Shown piece after piece: positions 11,023 to 21,860 of a stretch of 64,000 nt of DNA. Under the pieces are notes generated by a model. It did not search any database. It saw nothing but the letters and a program-made list of their open reading frames with translations, and was not told the DNA's origin. Where the stretch lies: contig OX485804.1 in the NCBI GenBank assembly GCA_950295325.1, positions 69,850,033 to 69,914,032 of the forward strand, given 5' to 3'. The stretch comes from Polytrichum commune. Taxonomy: Eukaryota; Streptophyta; Polytrichopsida; Polytrichales; Polytrichaceae. Numbering within the stretch: the stretch's first letter is position 1; each line of letters starts with the position of its first letter. Position numbers and translations under genes: made by a program.

Positions 11023-13546
11023 CTAGTCAAACGCCAGAAGGGATGGCTCATAGGATGCAGGAGCTTCAAATCCCATAAGGTTCATATATGTGGCCGTTAC
11101 ATTGGCAAGCCCTGCTTTGGGTACACTATCACTAAACTTGACATTGTCTGGCAAGCCTGGCCCTCCAATTGCGACTGGGACCTGTAATCAGAAACATGTA
11201 CCAACTAATCAGAGACTCCAGAATGGTATTCAGTGTAAACAGTAACCACATGTACAATGAACGAGGCATTGCTAATTTGTGAAGAATTGGATAATTGATC
11301 ACCAGACCCCGTCAACTTCAATGATTCTTAACAGCAAGTACCAATTCCAGTTCAAGCAATTACAAGGGTTTAGACATGCGAGCAGGAGACTTACAGGAGC
11401 AAGAGTGTGAGAAGTCAATGGAGAAACCTTGCCACAGTCATCAAGCAAGGGTTCACCATTCTTCTTGCGCTGTGCCATGTCATCACAATTGCCATGGTCT
11501 GCTGTAATCAAATAGATCCCTCCACTAGCTTCAACAGCATCAATAAGAAGCTGCATCGTCCCAAAAAAACTGATGAACAAAAGCCATTCACACTGGACAA
11601 GAAAGTGCGACGAACCTCATAATCTGTAGCTGACATAGACTGAAGTCATAAGAACAAGAGCCCATAGTATCCACTGTATCAAAGGACATGTGAAAAAGGC
11701 TACCCAGCACCATCTAATTTCACCATAAGGTAAGCAAAGCCGAACCTTCACTCCTTGGTCAACAGCTTCACAGGCCCTCTTGGTAGCTTCCAAATCTCCG
11801 GTATGACCAACCATGTCTCCATTAGCAAAATTGACTCGAACATAGTCAAACTTCCCAGAGAGGAGGGCTTCTTGAGCAGCCTTGGCGATTTCAGCTGCCT
11901 TCATGTGTGGTGCTTCGTTGAACTTAATATTGTCACTTGGAATTTCATGGTACACTTCCAGAGTGTCATTGATTTTTCCAGATCGATTACCATTCCAGAA
12001 GAAGGTGACATGACCAAACTTCTGTGTTTCACTGACAAGTCCATGAAAGCTTACATCAGTCAGGTAAAGATTGCACGAAGAAGATAAAAGTCAAATGAAA
12101 ACATTATGCACAAAAGAAGCGTCTTCAAAATACTTCTTCAAAACACTTTTACATTCTCAGAAGTAATCAATACCTGCAAGCAAATGTTCGAATGCCGTTG
12201 GCACACAGAAACTGCCCTGAAGTGTTTTCAATCAGTGGAGGAGAAATCAGGAAGTTAGACGGCAGCTTCAAGTCACCATCGTATTGCATCATACCCAAGT
12301 ACTTCACCTTTGGCCACCTGACCCGATCAAAGCTGTTGAATTCTTCGTACTCAAAAGCCTTGCTGATCTGGATCACACGGTCAGCCCGAAAGTTGATGTT
12401 CACGACAACATCACCATCTTCGATCGTTCCCACTGGGGCTCCAGTCTTATCAACAATGACAAATGGTGGATAGAACTGATCATTCACCTTTGGATCAGCT
12501 TCCTTCAACTTTGTCAAAGCATCAAGAGCACTCTCAAACTTGTTGGGAGCATCTCCCAGAACATGAGCATGCCATCCACGCTCCACAATATTCCAGTCCG
12601 CCTGCCACAAAATTTGAAAGGCTTATAGTCATAACAAAGCATCCAATGTACCAGCAAATAAGAGCTGATCCTCTGGCCAAAAAGAACAGAAAACATATAC
12701 AAGGAAGACATAAAGTCAGGTAGTATTGAGGGAGGTACCTCATACCGATCCATCGTCACATACATCCGCCCACCACCAGATGCAATTTTTGCATCACAGC
12801 CATTACTTCTCATGTTCTCAAGTTCCTTCTCTAATTGCCCAACATACTTGATACTGGAGCCATCAGGAACATCTCGCCCATCTGTCAGAACATGCACACA
12901 AATTCGCTTGCAGCCATGGTCCATAGCACCATACATCAAAGCAACAAGCTGATCAGTTCTGGAATGCACTCCTCCATCACTGAGAAGACCAATGAAGTGA
13001 AGTGTCCCTCCACTCATCCATGATTCCTTGGCATAGTTCCAACCCTCTCCTGTGAACATGGCACCAGACTCTATGGCATTGTCCACGAGACTCGCTCTGC
13101 ACCCCCAACATCACCTAGGTCAACACAGTAGGCTCCACAACGACCAATACAATTTGCAACCTCATAAAAGATATGGACATCGAGAACACCAATCAATGGC
13201 CAGGATCCTCACCCTTGCTGAATGATTTTCCCAGCACCCATGGCATTATGCCCCACCTCACTGTTGCCCATATCCCCATCACTCGGCAGCCCCACTGCTG
13301 TGCCATGCGCCTTGATGGTGCGCCAGCGGCGAGGAGCGCCCTCCTTCAATGCCTTGATCATCGGACACTCCGCCTTGTAGATCGCATTGAACTCGTCCTC
13401 CCTGTTCTCACCCCACCCGTCCAGCACCACCAGCAGAAATGGCTTCCCCCGTGGCACCACTGCGTGTGGCTGCAGCTGATATTCTGCCTGTGCCTCCTGC
13501 ACCACCATCTTCACTACCTCCTGCACACTCTTCACTTCTCGTGCAC
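11023..13546 (-). CDS. 2,3-bisphosphoglycerate-independent phosphoglycerate mutase
   Basis: Interconverts 3- and 2-phosphoglycerate in glycolysis, with no cofactor and two divalent metals. Exons, 5' to 3' on the minus strand: 13546-13213, 13096-12739, 12601-12174, 12031-11746, 11550-11395, 11181-11023 (TAG at 11025-11023). All joins are GT-AG and in phase. Diagnostic residues: LVVLDGWGENRED (metal Asp), DGDMGNSEVGHNA with the nucleophilic Ser, HVLTDGRDVPDGS, ASGGGRMYVTMDRYE, NFRADR, FFWNGNRSG, NGDMVGHTGD, ITADHGNCDD and TSHTLAPVP. No catalytic residue is missing. An in-frame ATG at 13508-13506 gives 560 residues, the normal family length. The frame stays open through the acceptor at 13547, so an upstream exon could add an N-terminal extension or be 5' UTR. 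Wording such as NREDEFNAIYKAECP and MTEDGWNYAKE-like segments recalls green-algal enzymes more than the seed-plant cytosolic form. Confidence 0.96.
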
Positions 13547-13782
13547 CTGCAACAGTGTGCACACCATATCAGCATGCCCCAACACATAATCAGCCACTCA
13601 TTCAAGTGGAGAGCACTTCCAACAATTCTCTTGTGCTTTACTATGCAAGCTTCATCCATAACCTTCAACTTATGTCTATGAGCAGACCAATTACATCCCA
13701 AAAACAGCTTGAGCACATGGGAGTCTAACTACTATCACAGCTCATCATCCACTCTCCACTCTTGCCAATTATGTAATTCATC

Positions 13783-14900
13783 ACTGTCTTAAAAGCATGT
13801 TTCTTCCAAGCACTTCTCTCAATTCTCCTTGGTTCCAAACACATGAATTGTGGCCATGAGTCTGAGTCTCATGCTCAACTCTGGAGAATTCTATCATGTG
13901 TATTGAAAACACCACATTCAACTCACTGAATTCCCACTAATATCGATGCAATGGGTGACCAGGATCAGGAAAAAAGTAATTTGCAATGGTATTCTCATGG
14001 TGCAGATCATCCTCTCTCTAGACACGAGCTCACGTACATAGCAGCAAGAGGACACAAAAAGCAGAACCGCTCATTCATCACACAAAACTCTATATACAAT
14101 GGTGAAAAAGCACATGTGTAGACCTATTATTTTCTAGCCTTTCATTTTGGATATGGAGAGATACACTGTCTCAAAAGCATGTTTCCTCCAAGCACTTGTC
14201 CCTATTTTCCTTGGTTCCAAACACATCAATTGCAGCCACGAATCTAAATTTCCTCCTCAACTCTCTTCAAATCTATCCGGCATATTGAAAGAAACACCTC
14301 ATCTCACTGATTTCCCGCTAATTTCGATGTAACGGGTGATCAGCATCAGGAAAAAGGTACTTTGCAATGGTGTTCCCAAGGTGCAGATCATCCTCTGTCT
14401 ATCTACAACTTCACTTACCAAGCAACGATAGAAAAATAAAATGCAGAACCGCTCATTCAGCACACTAAACTCTGTATACGATGATGAAAAAGTACGTGCG
14501 GACCTATTTTCTAGCTTTTCGTTTTGGACATGGAGGGATAGACTGTCTCAAAAGCATGTCACCTTCACGCATTTCTCTAATTTTCCTTGGCTCCAAACAC
14601 GTCAATTGCGGCCATGACTCTAAGTCTCATGCTCAACTCTCTCCAAACCTATCAGGTATATTGAAAGCACCACTTTCAACTTACTGATCTCCCACTAATT
14701 TCGATGTGACGGGTGATTAGGATCAGGAAGAAAAAAACGTAATCTGCACTGGTATTCACATGGTGCACATCATCCTCTGTTCTTACACCAGTTCACCTAC
14801 AAAGCAACGACGAGTGAAAATAAAATAAAAAAAGCAGAACCGCTCGTCCAACACAAAAAAAAACTCTGTTTACGATGATGAAAACACACATGTGTGGACC
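13783..14900. repeat. Three tandem units of about 378 bp derived from transporter exon 2 and intron 2
   Basis: Units start near 13783, 14164 and 14542. Each contains a diverged plus-strand copy of the URGT-type gene from about 41783 to 41960: the end of exon 2 (coding SKHV through LMLNS), then intron sequence including an ATGGTGCAGATCA motif. Shared strings include CAAACACATCAATTG and CTCATGCTCAACTC. Intron sequence is retained, so these are DNA-level copies rather than retroposed cDNA. Each unit also carries about 140 bp of shared non-transporter sequence (GCAGAACCGCTC, then GATGATGAAAA). The frames are broken. The array lies just upstream of the mutase coding exons, probably in its first intron or 5' flank, and is antisense to the mutase. 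Confidence 0.85.
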
Positions 14901-15290
14901 TACTGTTTCTCTTCTCGGTTTAAACATGTACGGATATATTTGCTGGACTGACCTTTTGCTCGTCGCTACCTCCTCCTCCTCCTCCCCTCCTCCACTCTCC
15001 TGCACCTTGCCACAACAAACAAACTTCGTGAGATGCCACAACACATTCGGAAAGATCGTAGAAACGAAAATGCGGCCTGCGAGAATGCGCAATTCTACGT
15101 TACGATTGAAGAGCGAGCGAAAGCGAGGGTTAGGGTTTGCACCAAGAAGCGAGAAAGGTAGGCGAATTCGCTGCGAAGAAGCGTACGAGGCGAGTGAACG
15201 AACAGAGAAGAGAGGAGCAGGGGAGCAACGCAAGGAGAGGAGAGGAGAGGGGGAGAAGAGCGAAGGGAGAAGGGGATGAGAAGGAACCTA
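14901..15290 (-). promoter_or_regulatory. Candidate 5' exon or promoter of the mutase gene
   Basis: A GC- and purine/pyrimidine-rich island: CTC-rich at 14970-15000 and GGAGAGG-rich at 15205-15275 on the plus strand. It stands out from AT-rich surroundings. On the minus strand it would be a CT-rich 5' leader, as seen for the EH and transporter genes here. A minus-strand ORF (15233-14793) crosses it with Arg/Ser-rich text that could mimic a transit peptide, but no join to the mutase exon is proven. Confidence 0.4.
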
Positions 15291-15489
15291 GAACTTTCTC
15301 ATGAAAGGGGGCATCTTTGTACTGACCCTAACGTAAGGGCCACCTTCCAGTCTTGAGACTCTGCTCAAGTCGACGTACATACATACTTTGCGTTTAGTGT
15401 AGGGCCACTTTACCATGGGGTCTTATTGGCCAAGTTTTAAGTTTAATATTTACATGGCCATTTCCTCATAGCCATTGCTAACCTCGACA

Positions 15490-15635
15490 CGCATAACATA
15501 ACAATGTTATGTGGGACTGATAGTATTCCATGGAATATTCTCATATGGTTTTTCAGATTTCGTCTAATTATGGGAATATTCTATGGAATATTGTCAATTC
15601 CATGGAACATTGTTATGAATTTGAATAATGTTATG
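15490..15635. mobile_element. Palindromic MITE-like copy, related to 20737-20872
   Basis: The left part (GCATAACATAACAATGTTATG) is partly complementary to the right part, which runs through GAACATTGTTATGAATTTG to AATAATGTTATG. It is a diverged, internally deleted relative of the cleaner foldback at 20737-20872. No ORF. Confidence 0.55.
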
Positions 15636-17831
15636 TGCTCCCTCATTTATTCTAGAAAAAATAAGCGCAAAAGTGTTATGTCCTAGTAATATCTTGAACG
15701 TGTGGCCAGTTCTTGTTGGTTGTTTGATCATGACCCAAACTTTGGCTCGTTTTAGAGAACACTCTACATCAACAGTCACTTCCAACTGCACGCCGCTTGA
15801 AGAGCAAGTTACTAACATGTGTCCAAATTTGGTTGGTTGTCAAACTTTGGTCCGTTTCGAAGACCACCCCTAGGTTGTTTCTCACATGGTTGAGCCAATA
15901 AAAGAGATGTCATGTTCCACGAGGATCTCATCGCAACACTAAGATTTAGTGTGTCTTTCTTTGAGAATCACCACATTAGCAATCTCGAGTTATGGTGGGT
16001 CCAAGACCTAGGAAAACCCAAAATTGAGCGATCCTATTGGTTGAGAGCAAAAAATTGAGCCCATGGATCTCTACACTATGGGTTGGGTCCAAGCCCGGTA
16101 TGCAACAGTAAAGTGGTGCTAATATGGCACCAATTTCTTGTCAACTCTTAGTAGTCGTCCCTAAAGAAATACTTCTGAAAGTTTGAGAAGCCAGTCTTCA
16201 AACTTGGTTTCATTTTTGGCTCCAAAAGTAAGCATGATGAAGGAGTGATTTGTACCCCAAGTTTCTTGGACCATGACCCTTATCTTGACCCACCCTTATT
16301 TGGTTGTTTTTATTGTTTGTTGCCCTATACTATTAGGATTTACAAAATTGAAATTTATGTGTGTTTGTAATCGTATATGAAGCAACTATGATCAATCTCA
16401 TCAAGTTCTAGAGCTAATCTCAAATTAAAATTATCAATCAAAATTAAGGACAATGAGCTATAAGAAGACCACATAAGTCCCCCCCCCCCCCGGTATTACC
16501 ATGACTATTGACTCTAGAATGGTTAACAAATTTTGAGCACATATCCAATCTCTTCTAAACGAATTTCTTTGTGGTGCCCGTTTTTTTTACTTGCACATAA
16601 CCACCGCCCACTCAAATATAGGTATTTGTTTGAACTATGAAACCCTATTATGCCTACGCTACCCTGGATGACAACCTTGGTATTAATAAAACTCATTATT
16701 TAGCATTTAGTCTTAATTGTGAAAAGATCAACCATCCTTTCAAAGCATGGGGTTTTTGACACCTTCATGGTAGCTTTAGGATGATTTACTAAAAGAGAGA
16801 TAAAGAGCTAGAGCAGAGCCCACAACCAGAAATGGACAAGTTGCAACACAATTTGCAACACAACGATGGAAGGTGATACATTATATTGTTGTAAGGTAGT
16901 TGTTTTTTCTTACTCCTTATTAATCAAGATTTTTGGTATTAATTGTTCATAATAAGGGCTATATTTGTTCATTATTTGAGCCACTCTACTATGATTTATT
17001 GAGTTCCCACCCCAAGTGCTTATGTTGAAATTTAACATGTCGCATAACATTGCTCAGCAGGAAGGAATTGTTTTATAGGGTCGGTTGTGATTCTTGAATC
17101 TTGCCCTACACTTATGCAGCTTCAGATTGATTTTGAGTGAGCACATTGATATCAAACCGAATACGAGTGAACACAACTCATCTACTGAACAATGATATGC
17201 ATGTCTAATATAAAATTTGGATTGGTGAATAACATTAGTGGGCCTTAAACATACAATTTGTAGCTTTGCACCCACTTCTTGTATGACATGAAACATGCTA
17301 CTAATAATGCAAAATGATTAGCAAAGCCAAATCAATATTGTAAACCCTAAACCCTCTTGCTTTCTAGAGCCTATGTGAACATCTTATTCATTGCGAATTT
17401 TTTTCCCTTATCAAATGATTGTACACCCCCCCCCCCCTCAAAACCCCAATCATGTTGATTGTTGAACCTACGATGGTTAACAAAACTCAAGCACATGATC
17501 CAAAATCTTTAAACATGTGTCTTTTTGGTATTTGTCCACACTTAAACACACAACACTCAAATATTAGTGTCGAATTAAGCATTCCTTGGGATCTTTTGGA
17601 AAAAAGAAGTAAACATTTATGTTACAAATTTTAGCTTCATTTTAGTCCAACCTCAGTGGTCTTATTATGTGTCCTTTCTTAGGAAAAAATATTCTTTTTG
17701 TTATCCCAAATTTCAGAATACAACTGATACAAAGCATTGGTTTGTGCACTTCCATGTTCGCTTACCTTAGGTGAATGCATGGTATCAACAAACAACATCA
17801 ATCGTGGTATCAAAAAAATATAGCTATTTGG
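15636..17831. other. Gene-free, AT-rich DNA
   Basis: No coding sequence could be supported. It contains a C13 run at 16479-16491, a C12 run at 17426-17437, and at 16023-16050 a CGATCCTATTGGTT motif that recurs at 35.69 kb and, inverted, in CDPK intron 1. This suggests relics of one small repeat family. Confidence 0.5.
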
Positions 17832-18162
17832 TACCGTAACACCATAGCAGGTTCATCACCTGGCGAACGAATATTTTTTTTTTTTGAAAAAATAAGGTTC
17901 GTTTGCTAAAAATAGATTTTTTTGAAATTCGTTCTTCTATTTTGAGGGAAAAAAATAATTCGTCCTGGAACAGAGTAGATGTACCGGGATGACAACTTAA
18001 ATTGATTTTTTCAATAGATCTGCTTCACCCAATTTTCTGGATTTTCGTTCTTTTCATAATATAATTTTCCATAATTTCGTTCTTCATGGCCTGGAATTTC
18101 TGATTTTTTTCGTTTTTTTTTTTTGAATTATTTAAGAACGAACCTGCTATGGTGTTACGGTA
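17832..18162. mobile_element. MITE with 21-bp perfect terminal inverted repeats and TA target duplication
   Basis: Left terminus at 17834-17854 starts CCGTAACACCATAGCAGG; right terminus at 18140-18160 is its exact reverse complement. Both ends are flanked by TA (17832-17833 and 18161-18162). The 285-bp interior is very rich in A/T homopolymers and in TTCGTTC motifs, with no coding. TA duplication with perfect termini fits a non-autonomous Tc1/mariner-type element. The superfamily is inference. Confidence 0.75.
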
Positions 18163-20073
18163 TCAATATTGAATCAGAAGTGTTATATTGATACTTGGTG
18201 GGTACTATCAATCTTTAAAAATCTTTGTACACCGAATACATTATTCGGGTCAATCCCATCCTTGTACCATATTCATACTAAACTAGGATTTAAGTATATT
18301 TGGATTTATGCATGAATTTTGGACAATTCCAACCGCCAATATGGTGTACACTAGATCACAAAACTACACAAATACGATGATTGGCAAACATGGAATACAA
18401 ACATTTGAGGTTGTGATTGTTGTGTCGTTATTTTTAGTTGTTGTCGGTTGATGCTTCTGTCCCCACAAGTGCACATCCCCTATTATTTTTTGACACGTGG
18501 GTTGTTCAAATATACTTAAATGTCAAACACTAAGATATTTCTACATAGAAACGAAAGTTTCTTGGGTTCAACACAACTATGAATGATAGCAAGAATGAAA
18601 ATATCCTCGGATACCCATCTACCTACCAATAAAAAAACTTAAAAAAAACTTAGAATTGCACTATATATACACTATCATTAAAACTGACATCATTCACAAT
18701 ATTATTACTATTCATATTGGCATTATACATTATTCATATCGGCGTCAATTTCTTCTTATTTTCTATGTTTCTTTTTATGAAGATAAGATAGTGAAGGCCC
18801 ATGACAAATGCTAAATAGAATGGAACAAAACCACGTGGTTGAATAATGTTATGTACATGATGAACATTCTAGTATAATCTTACATTGATGGCATAAGTTA
18901 GTCAGTCATAACCTTGAGCCTATTAGATACATATAAAGACATCAATGATTCATTCCTTATGACATCCATGTTGGCGATTTGTACTTGGCTCTTGGCCTTA
19001 GTGCGTTCCTTGTGAACTGTTTACCTTGAGTTGGGCTTAAGTTATATAAACTCAAGATTACTTCATCATTCATTGGATATAGTGCAAGACATGCTAATTA
19101 CAACACATCATACTAATCCTCAAATTTAAGTGTTCATGTGCCTTGCACTAATTCGTTGTCATAATAATTTTGAACTTGTGAATTAGGATTAGTATTATGG
19201 CATATTGCATTTTTTACACCTCAAGGTTAATGTGATTAACACAACCAATTAAAAATTAAATTAACATTTCTTTAAACTTTGATGTCCTAATATAATATAT
19301 ATTTAAATCTACATGATATTGTTAATTAGGTCATGGTATTTTATGATATGTTTAATATTTTGTAGCACTTGTGATACTACATTGTTCATAGTATACATTG
19401 TCACATTCATTATTGGCAAGTGGTCTAAACTAGATGTCTAGAGGTGTGATTGTGTCATGTATGCTAATTATCAACATGAAATTATTTTCCAACATAAGTA
19501 AGTTTATGAGGTGTATGAGTATTTATAGTATGATATTTAGCATAGCAAATTGGAGTGCTTATATGATAGTTTTAAGTTATAACATGCAAGAAAGATACCC
19601 ACGAAGTATCATTTCATGATTAATATTCCAATTTTTATATCGTCTAGGTAGATTTTGTTTATAGCATTCAAATATCATATGTTGACACCATGCATTCACA
19701 TGCACGCCAATCCAACATTCGGTTAAGAGCCTTTGTTGTTTACGATGTGTGACTTGAGTACCTCATGTAGAATATTCAAAAGTCAACTTGGACACATCAA
19801 CATAAAATATTTGTATAGTAAGCGATATATGTACTTCCTATGTTCAACATATTATCAACTTACGCCCAATTTGACCCCAACATGTAGGAAATGGCCTAGA
19901 TGGTCAGCATGAAATCATAAAGGGCCTTTGAAACTTGTCGAAAAGGAGAAGAGAAGAGAAGCAAATGAAAAGGAACCTATAACTTTCCCAAAGAAAGGAG
20001 AGTAATATTTTTGACCACAAGATCCACGTTTGAGTCTTGAATCCACACTCACCAATCTAGCAACACGCTAGGG
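18163..20073. other. Gene-free, AT-rich DNA
   Basis: Short, low-complexity ORFs only. Nothing recognisable as a gene or RNA. A GAATAATGTTATGT string near 18843 matches the ends of the palindromic MITE family. Confidence 0.5.
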
Positions 20074-20076
20074 TTA

Positions 20077-20428
20077 GGGCCACTTCACACACGAGACTAA
20101 AGGCCCATGACCGTTGCATTCTAAGAGACCAAAAAGGCCGAGACTGTCCAAGTTCACTTCACACTAGAGATGTGAAGTTCTAAGGGCCAAAAGACATTAT
20201 CATTGGCTAAAAGTCTACATGAATTCTTACATGGTAGACTATAAATAATATTTCATGATTTCCTTGAATTTTCTTTAGACCCATCTCCAAGAGGTAGGTA
20301 TGATGAATTTATTAAGAAACCATGTCAAAGTCAAGGGTCTTAGAAGAATGGTACAACCTTTGGATGAGAGTCAAGGGCCCTCACAATTACATGGTCACAG
20401 GCTACCAATCTTGTGTGTTTAGTGGCCC
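20077..20428. mobile_element. Tourist-like MITE, 352 bp, TTA target duplication
   Basis: Left end GGGCCACTTCACACACGAG, right end complementary to GGGCCACTAAACACACAAG, with further subterminal complementarity around ATGACC/GGTCAC. Exact TTA duplications flank it (20074-20076 and 20429-20431). A GGGCC terminus with a 3-bp TTA duplication is typical of PIF/Harbinger-derived MITEs. Related copies lie at 33005-33503, 33798-35754 and 58748-59010. No coding capacity. Confidence 0.75.
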
Positions 20429-20736
20429 TTAGTTTGTGTCCATGCCATCCATGCCCATTGAACATGTACATGTGAATTGATGTGTCATGTTATCCCCACA
20501 TCACATGTTCAACATCTCGACATTAAACCCTAATTGTTTGCCTACCATCTTAAGCAAGAAGAAGAAGAACTCCGGTCTCCGGAGGAGGCCGGAGTGAATA
20601 AAGTGTTTGTTCGTAGAACATCCTAGGCCATGCCTTACGGCAGTGGCGTTAGATGTAAAACTACTTCGCCCTTTGCAGGACGTAGCAAACTTCATCAATG
20701 TTTGTGAGCTCAATCATTGTTCAAGAACCCAATCAC

Positions 20737-20872
20737 CATAACATTATTCAAATCCATAACAATGTTTTGTGGGATTGCCAATATTATGCGAAATATTCCT
20801 CACATTCAGACTGAATGTCACAAAATATTGTCAATCCCACATAACATTGTTATGGATCTGAATAATATTATG
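20737..20872. mobile_element. Palindromic MITE with 41-bp arms
   Basis: Left arm 20737-20777 (CATAACATTATTCAAATCC onward) is complementary, with a few mismatches, to right arm 20832-20872 (ending GAATAATATTATG). The 54-bp centre is itself partly self-complementary (ACATTCAGACTGAATGT). Flanking duplications are unclear. Non-coding. Confidence 0.65.
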
Positions 20873-21424
20873 CACCTCTCCAATTCCAAAATGTATAGTA
20901 TATAATGACCATGGGATGAACCTGCCAAGTTGCAGGTGGATGTGAGAGTTATGTAATAGCAGTGACGGGAAGTGACGGGTTTGAGGATGACAATTTTTCT
21001 TTATTTTTGCATTTTGACCATGCAAATCCGATCAAATGCATAGGCTGTCTTTTCTTATTGCAATATTTGGCACTTATAAGTTGGAAGCTATCAAGCCGTG
21101 ACATCCCATTTCGAAGGATTATGAGCTAAACCAAGGAACGCCCAAACCCCGATAGGAACATTGCTTCATATATATAGTTGAATCGATCTTCTAGTGTGCC
21201 AAAAATGTTGTAGATAATAGGATTTTACTTAGAAGGGTTTGTTATATCACCAAGGTAAGCAAGCCTTATATGTACATATTTAGCTATGCACCCACTTCTT
21301 GTAGGATGCGAAACATACAAGTAGTGGGACATGATTGTCAATTCCAAATCTTGTAAGATGTTTTTATTTCTCTCATAGTTATTGGAGCTCATTTGAATAT
21401 CTTATTCTTGTCGAAAGTAAAGAT

Positions 21425-21452
21425 GAGAGAGAGAGAGAGAGCGAGAGAGAGA
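21425..21452. repeat. GA microsatellite
   Basis: Simple GA-rich tract with one GC interruption. It lies within what would be the LTR or 3' flank of the copia element read on the minus strand. Confidence 0.8.
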
Positions 21453-21599
21453 CAGAGATTATGGAGGTTGGCATGAATGAGGGATGCTTCATCTTATACA
21501 CGGGAGGAAACTTAGAGAGAGAGAAAAATAATATAACAACTCTATATCACCCCGAGGTGTGGGGCGTTTATATTGATGTTGGGGTGACCCTTACAATGC

Positions 21600-21704
21600 T
21601 GTAACTTACAGTAAATTGAATCACAATAGTCAGTAGATTGGAGTGGAACAGACAATTACTTTTACTTCGCTCAAGTTACTTTTACTTTAGGATTTATTCA
21701 ACAC
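21600..21704 (-). mobile_element. Probable start of the copia 3' LTR
   Basis: On the minus strand, downstream of the copia stop codon, a polypurine tract (TTCGAGGAGGAG) is followed at once by TGTTGAATAAATCC. This is the expected polypurine tract followed by an LTR starting TG. The far LTR end was not identified, and no second LTR is present to confirm it. Confidence 0.45.
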
Positions 21705-21860
21705 TCCTCCTCGAAGGAATAAGTAACTGTAATTTTAATCTAGTGATTGTGATCTACTAATTCTCCTCCTCAATCGCTAAATACCTCATTAAAAACTACC
21801 TCTGAGTACAAAAAAAACCTTTCTTATAGGAAAAATCTCAGATGATAGAAAAGAGTGAAT

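Noticed and set aside
13173-13681. His/Cys/Pro-rich plus-strand ORFs across the mutase
   Set aside because: Shadows of the mutase exon on the other strand.
14793-15233. 146-codon minus-strand ORF as mutase exon 1 with transit peptide
   Set aside because: Direction and Arg/Ser richness fit, but no donor-acceptor join to 13546 could be shown and composition is that of a GC-rich leader. The internal ATG at 13508 already gives a normal-length enzyme.
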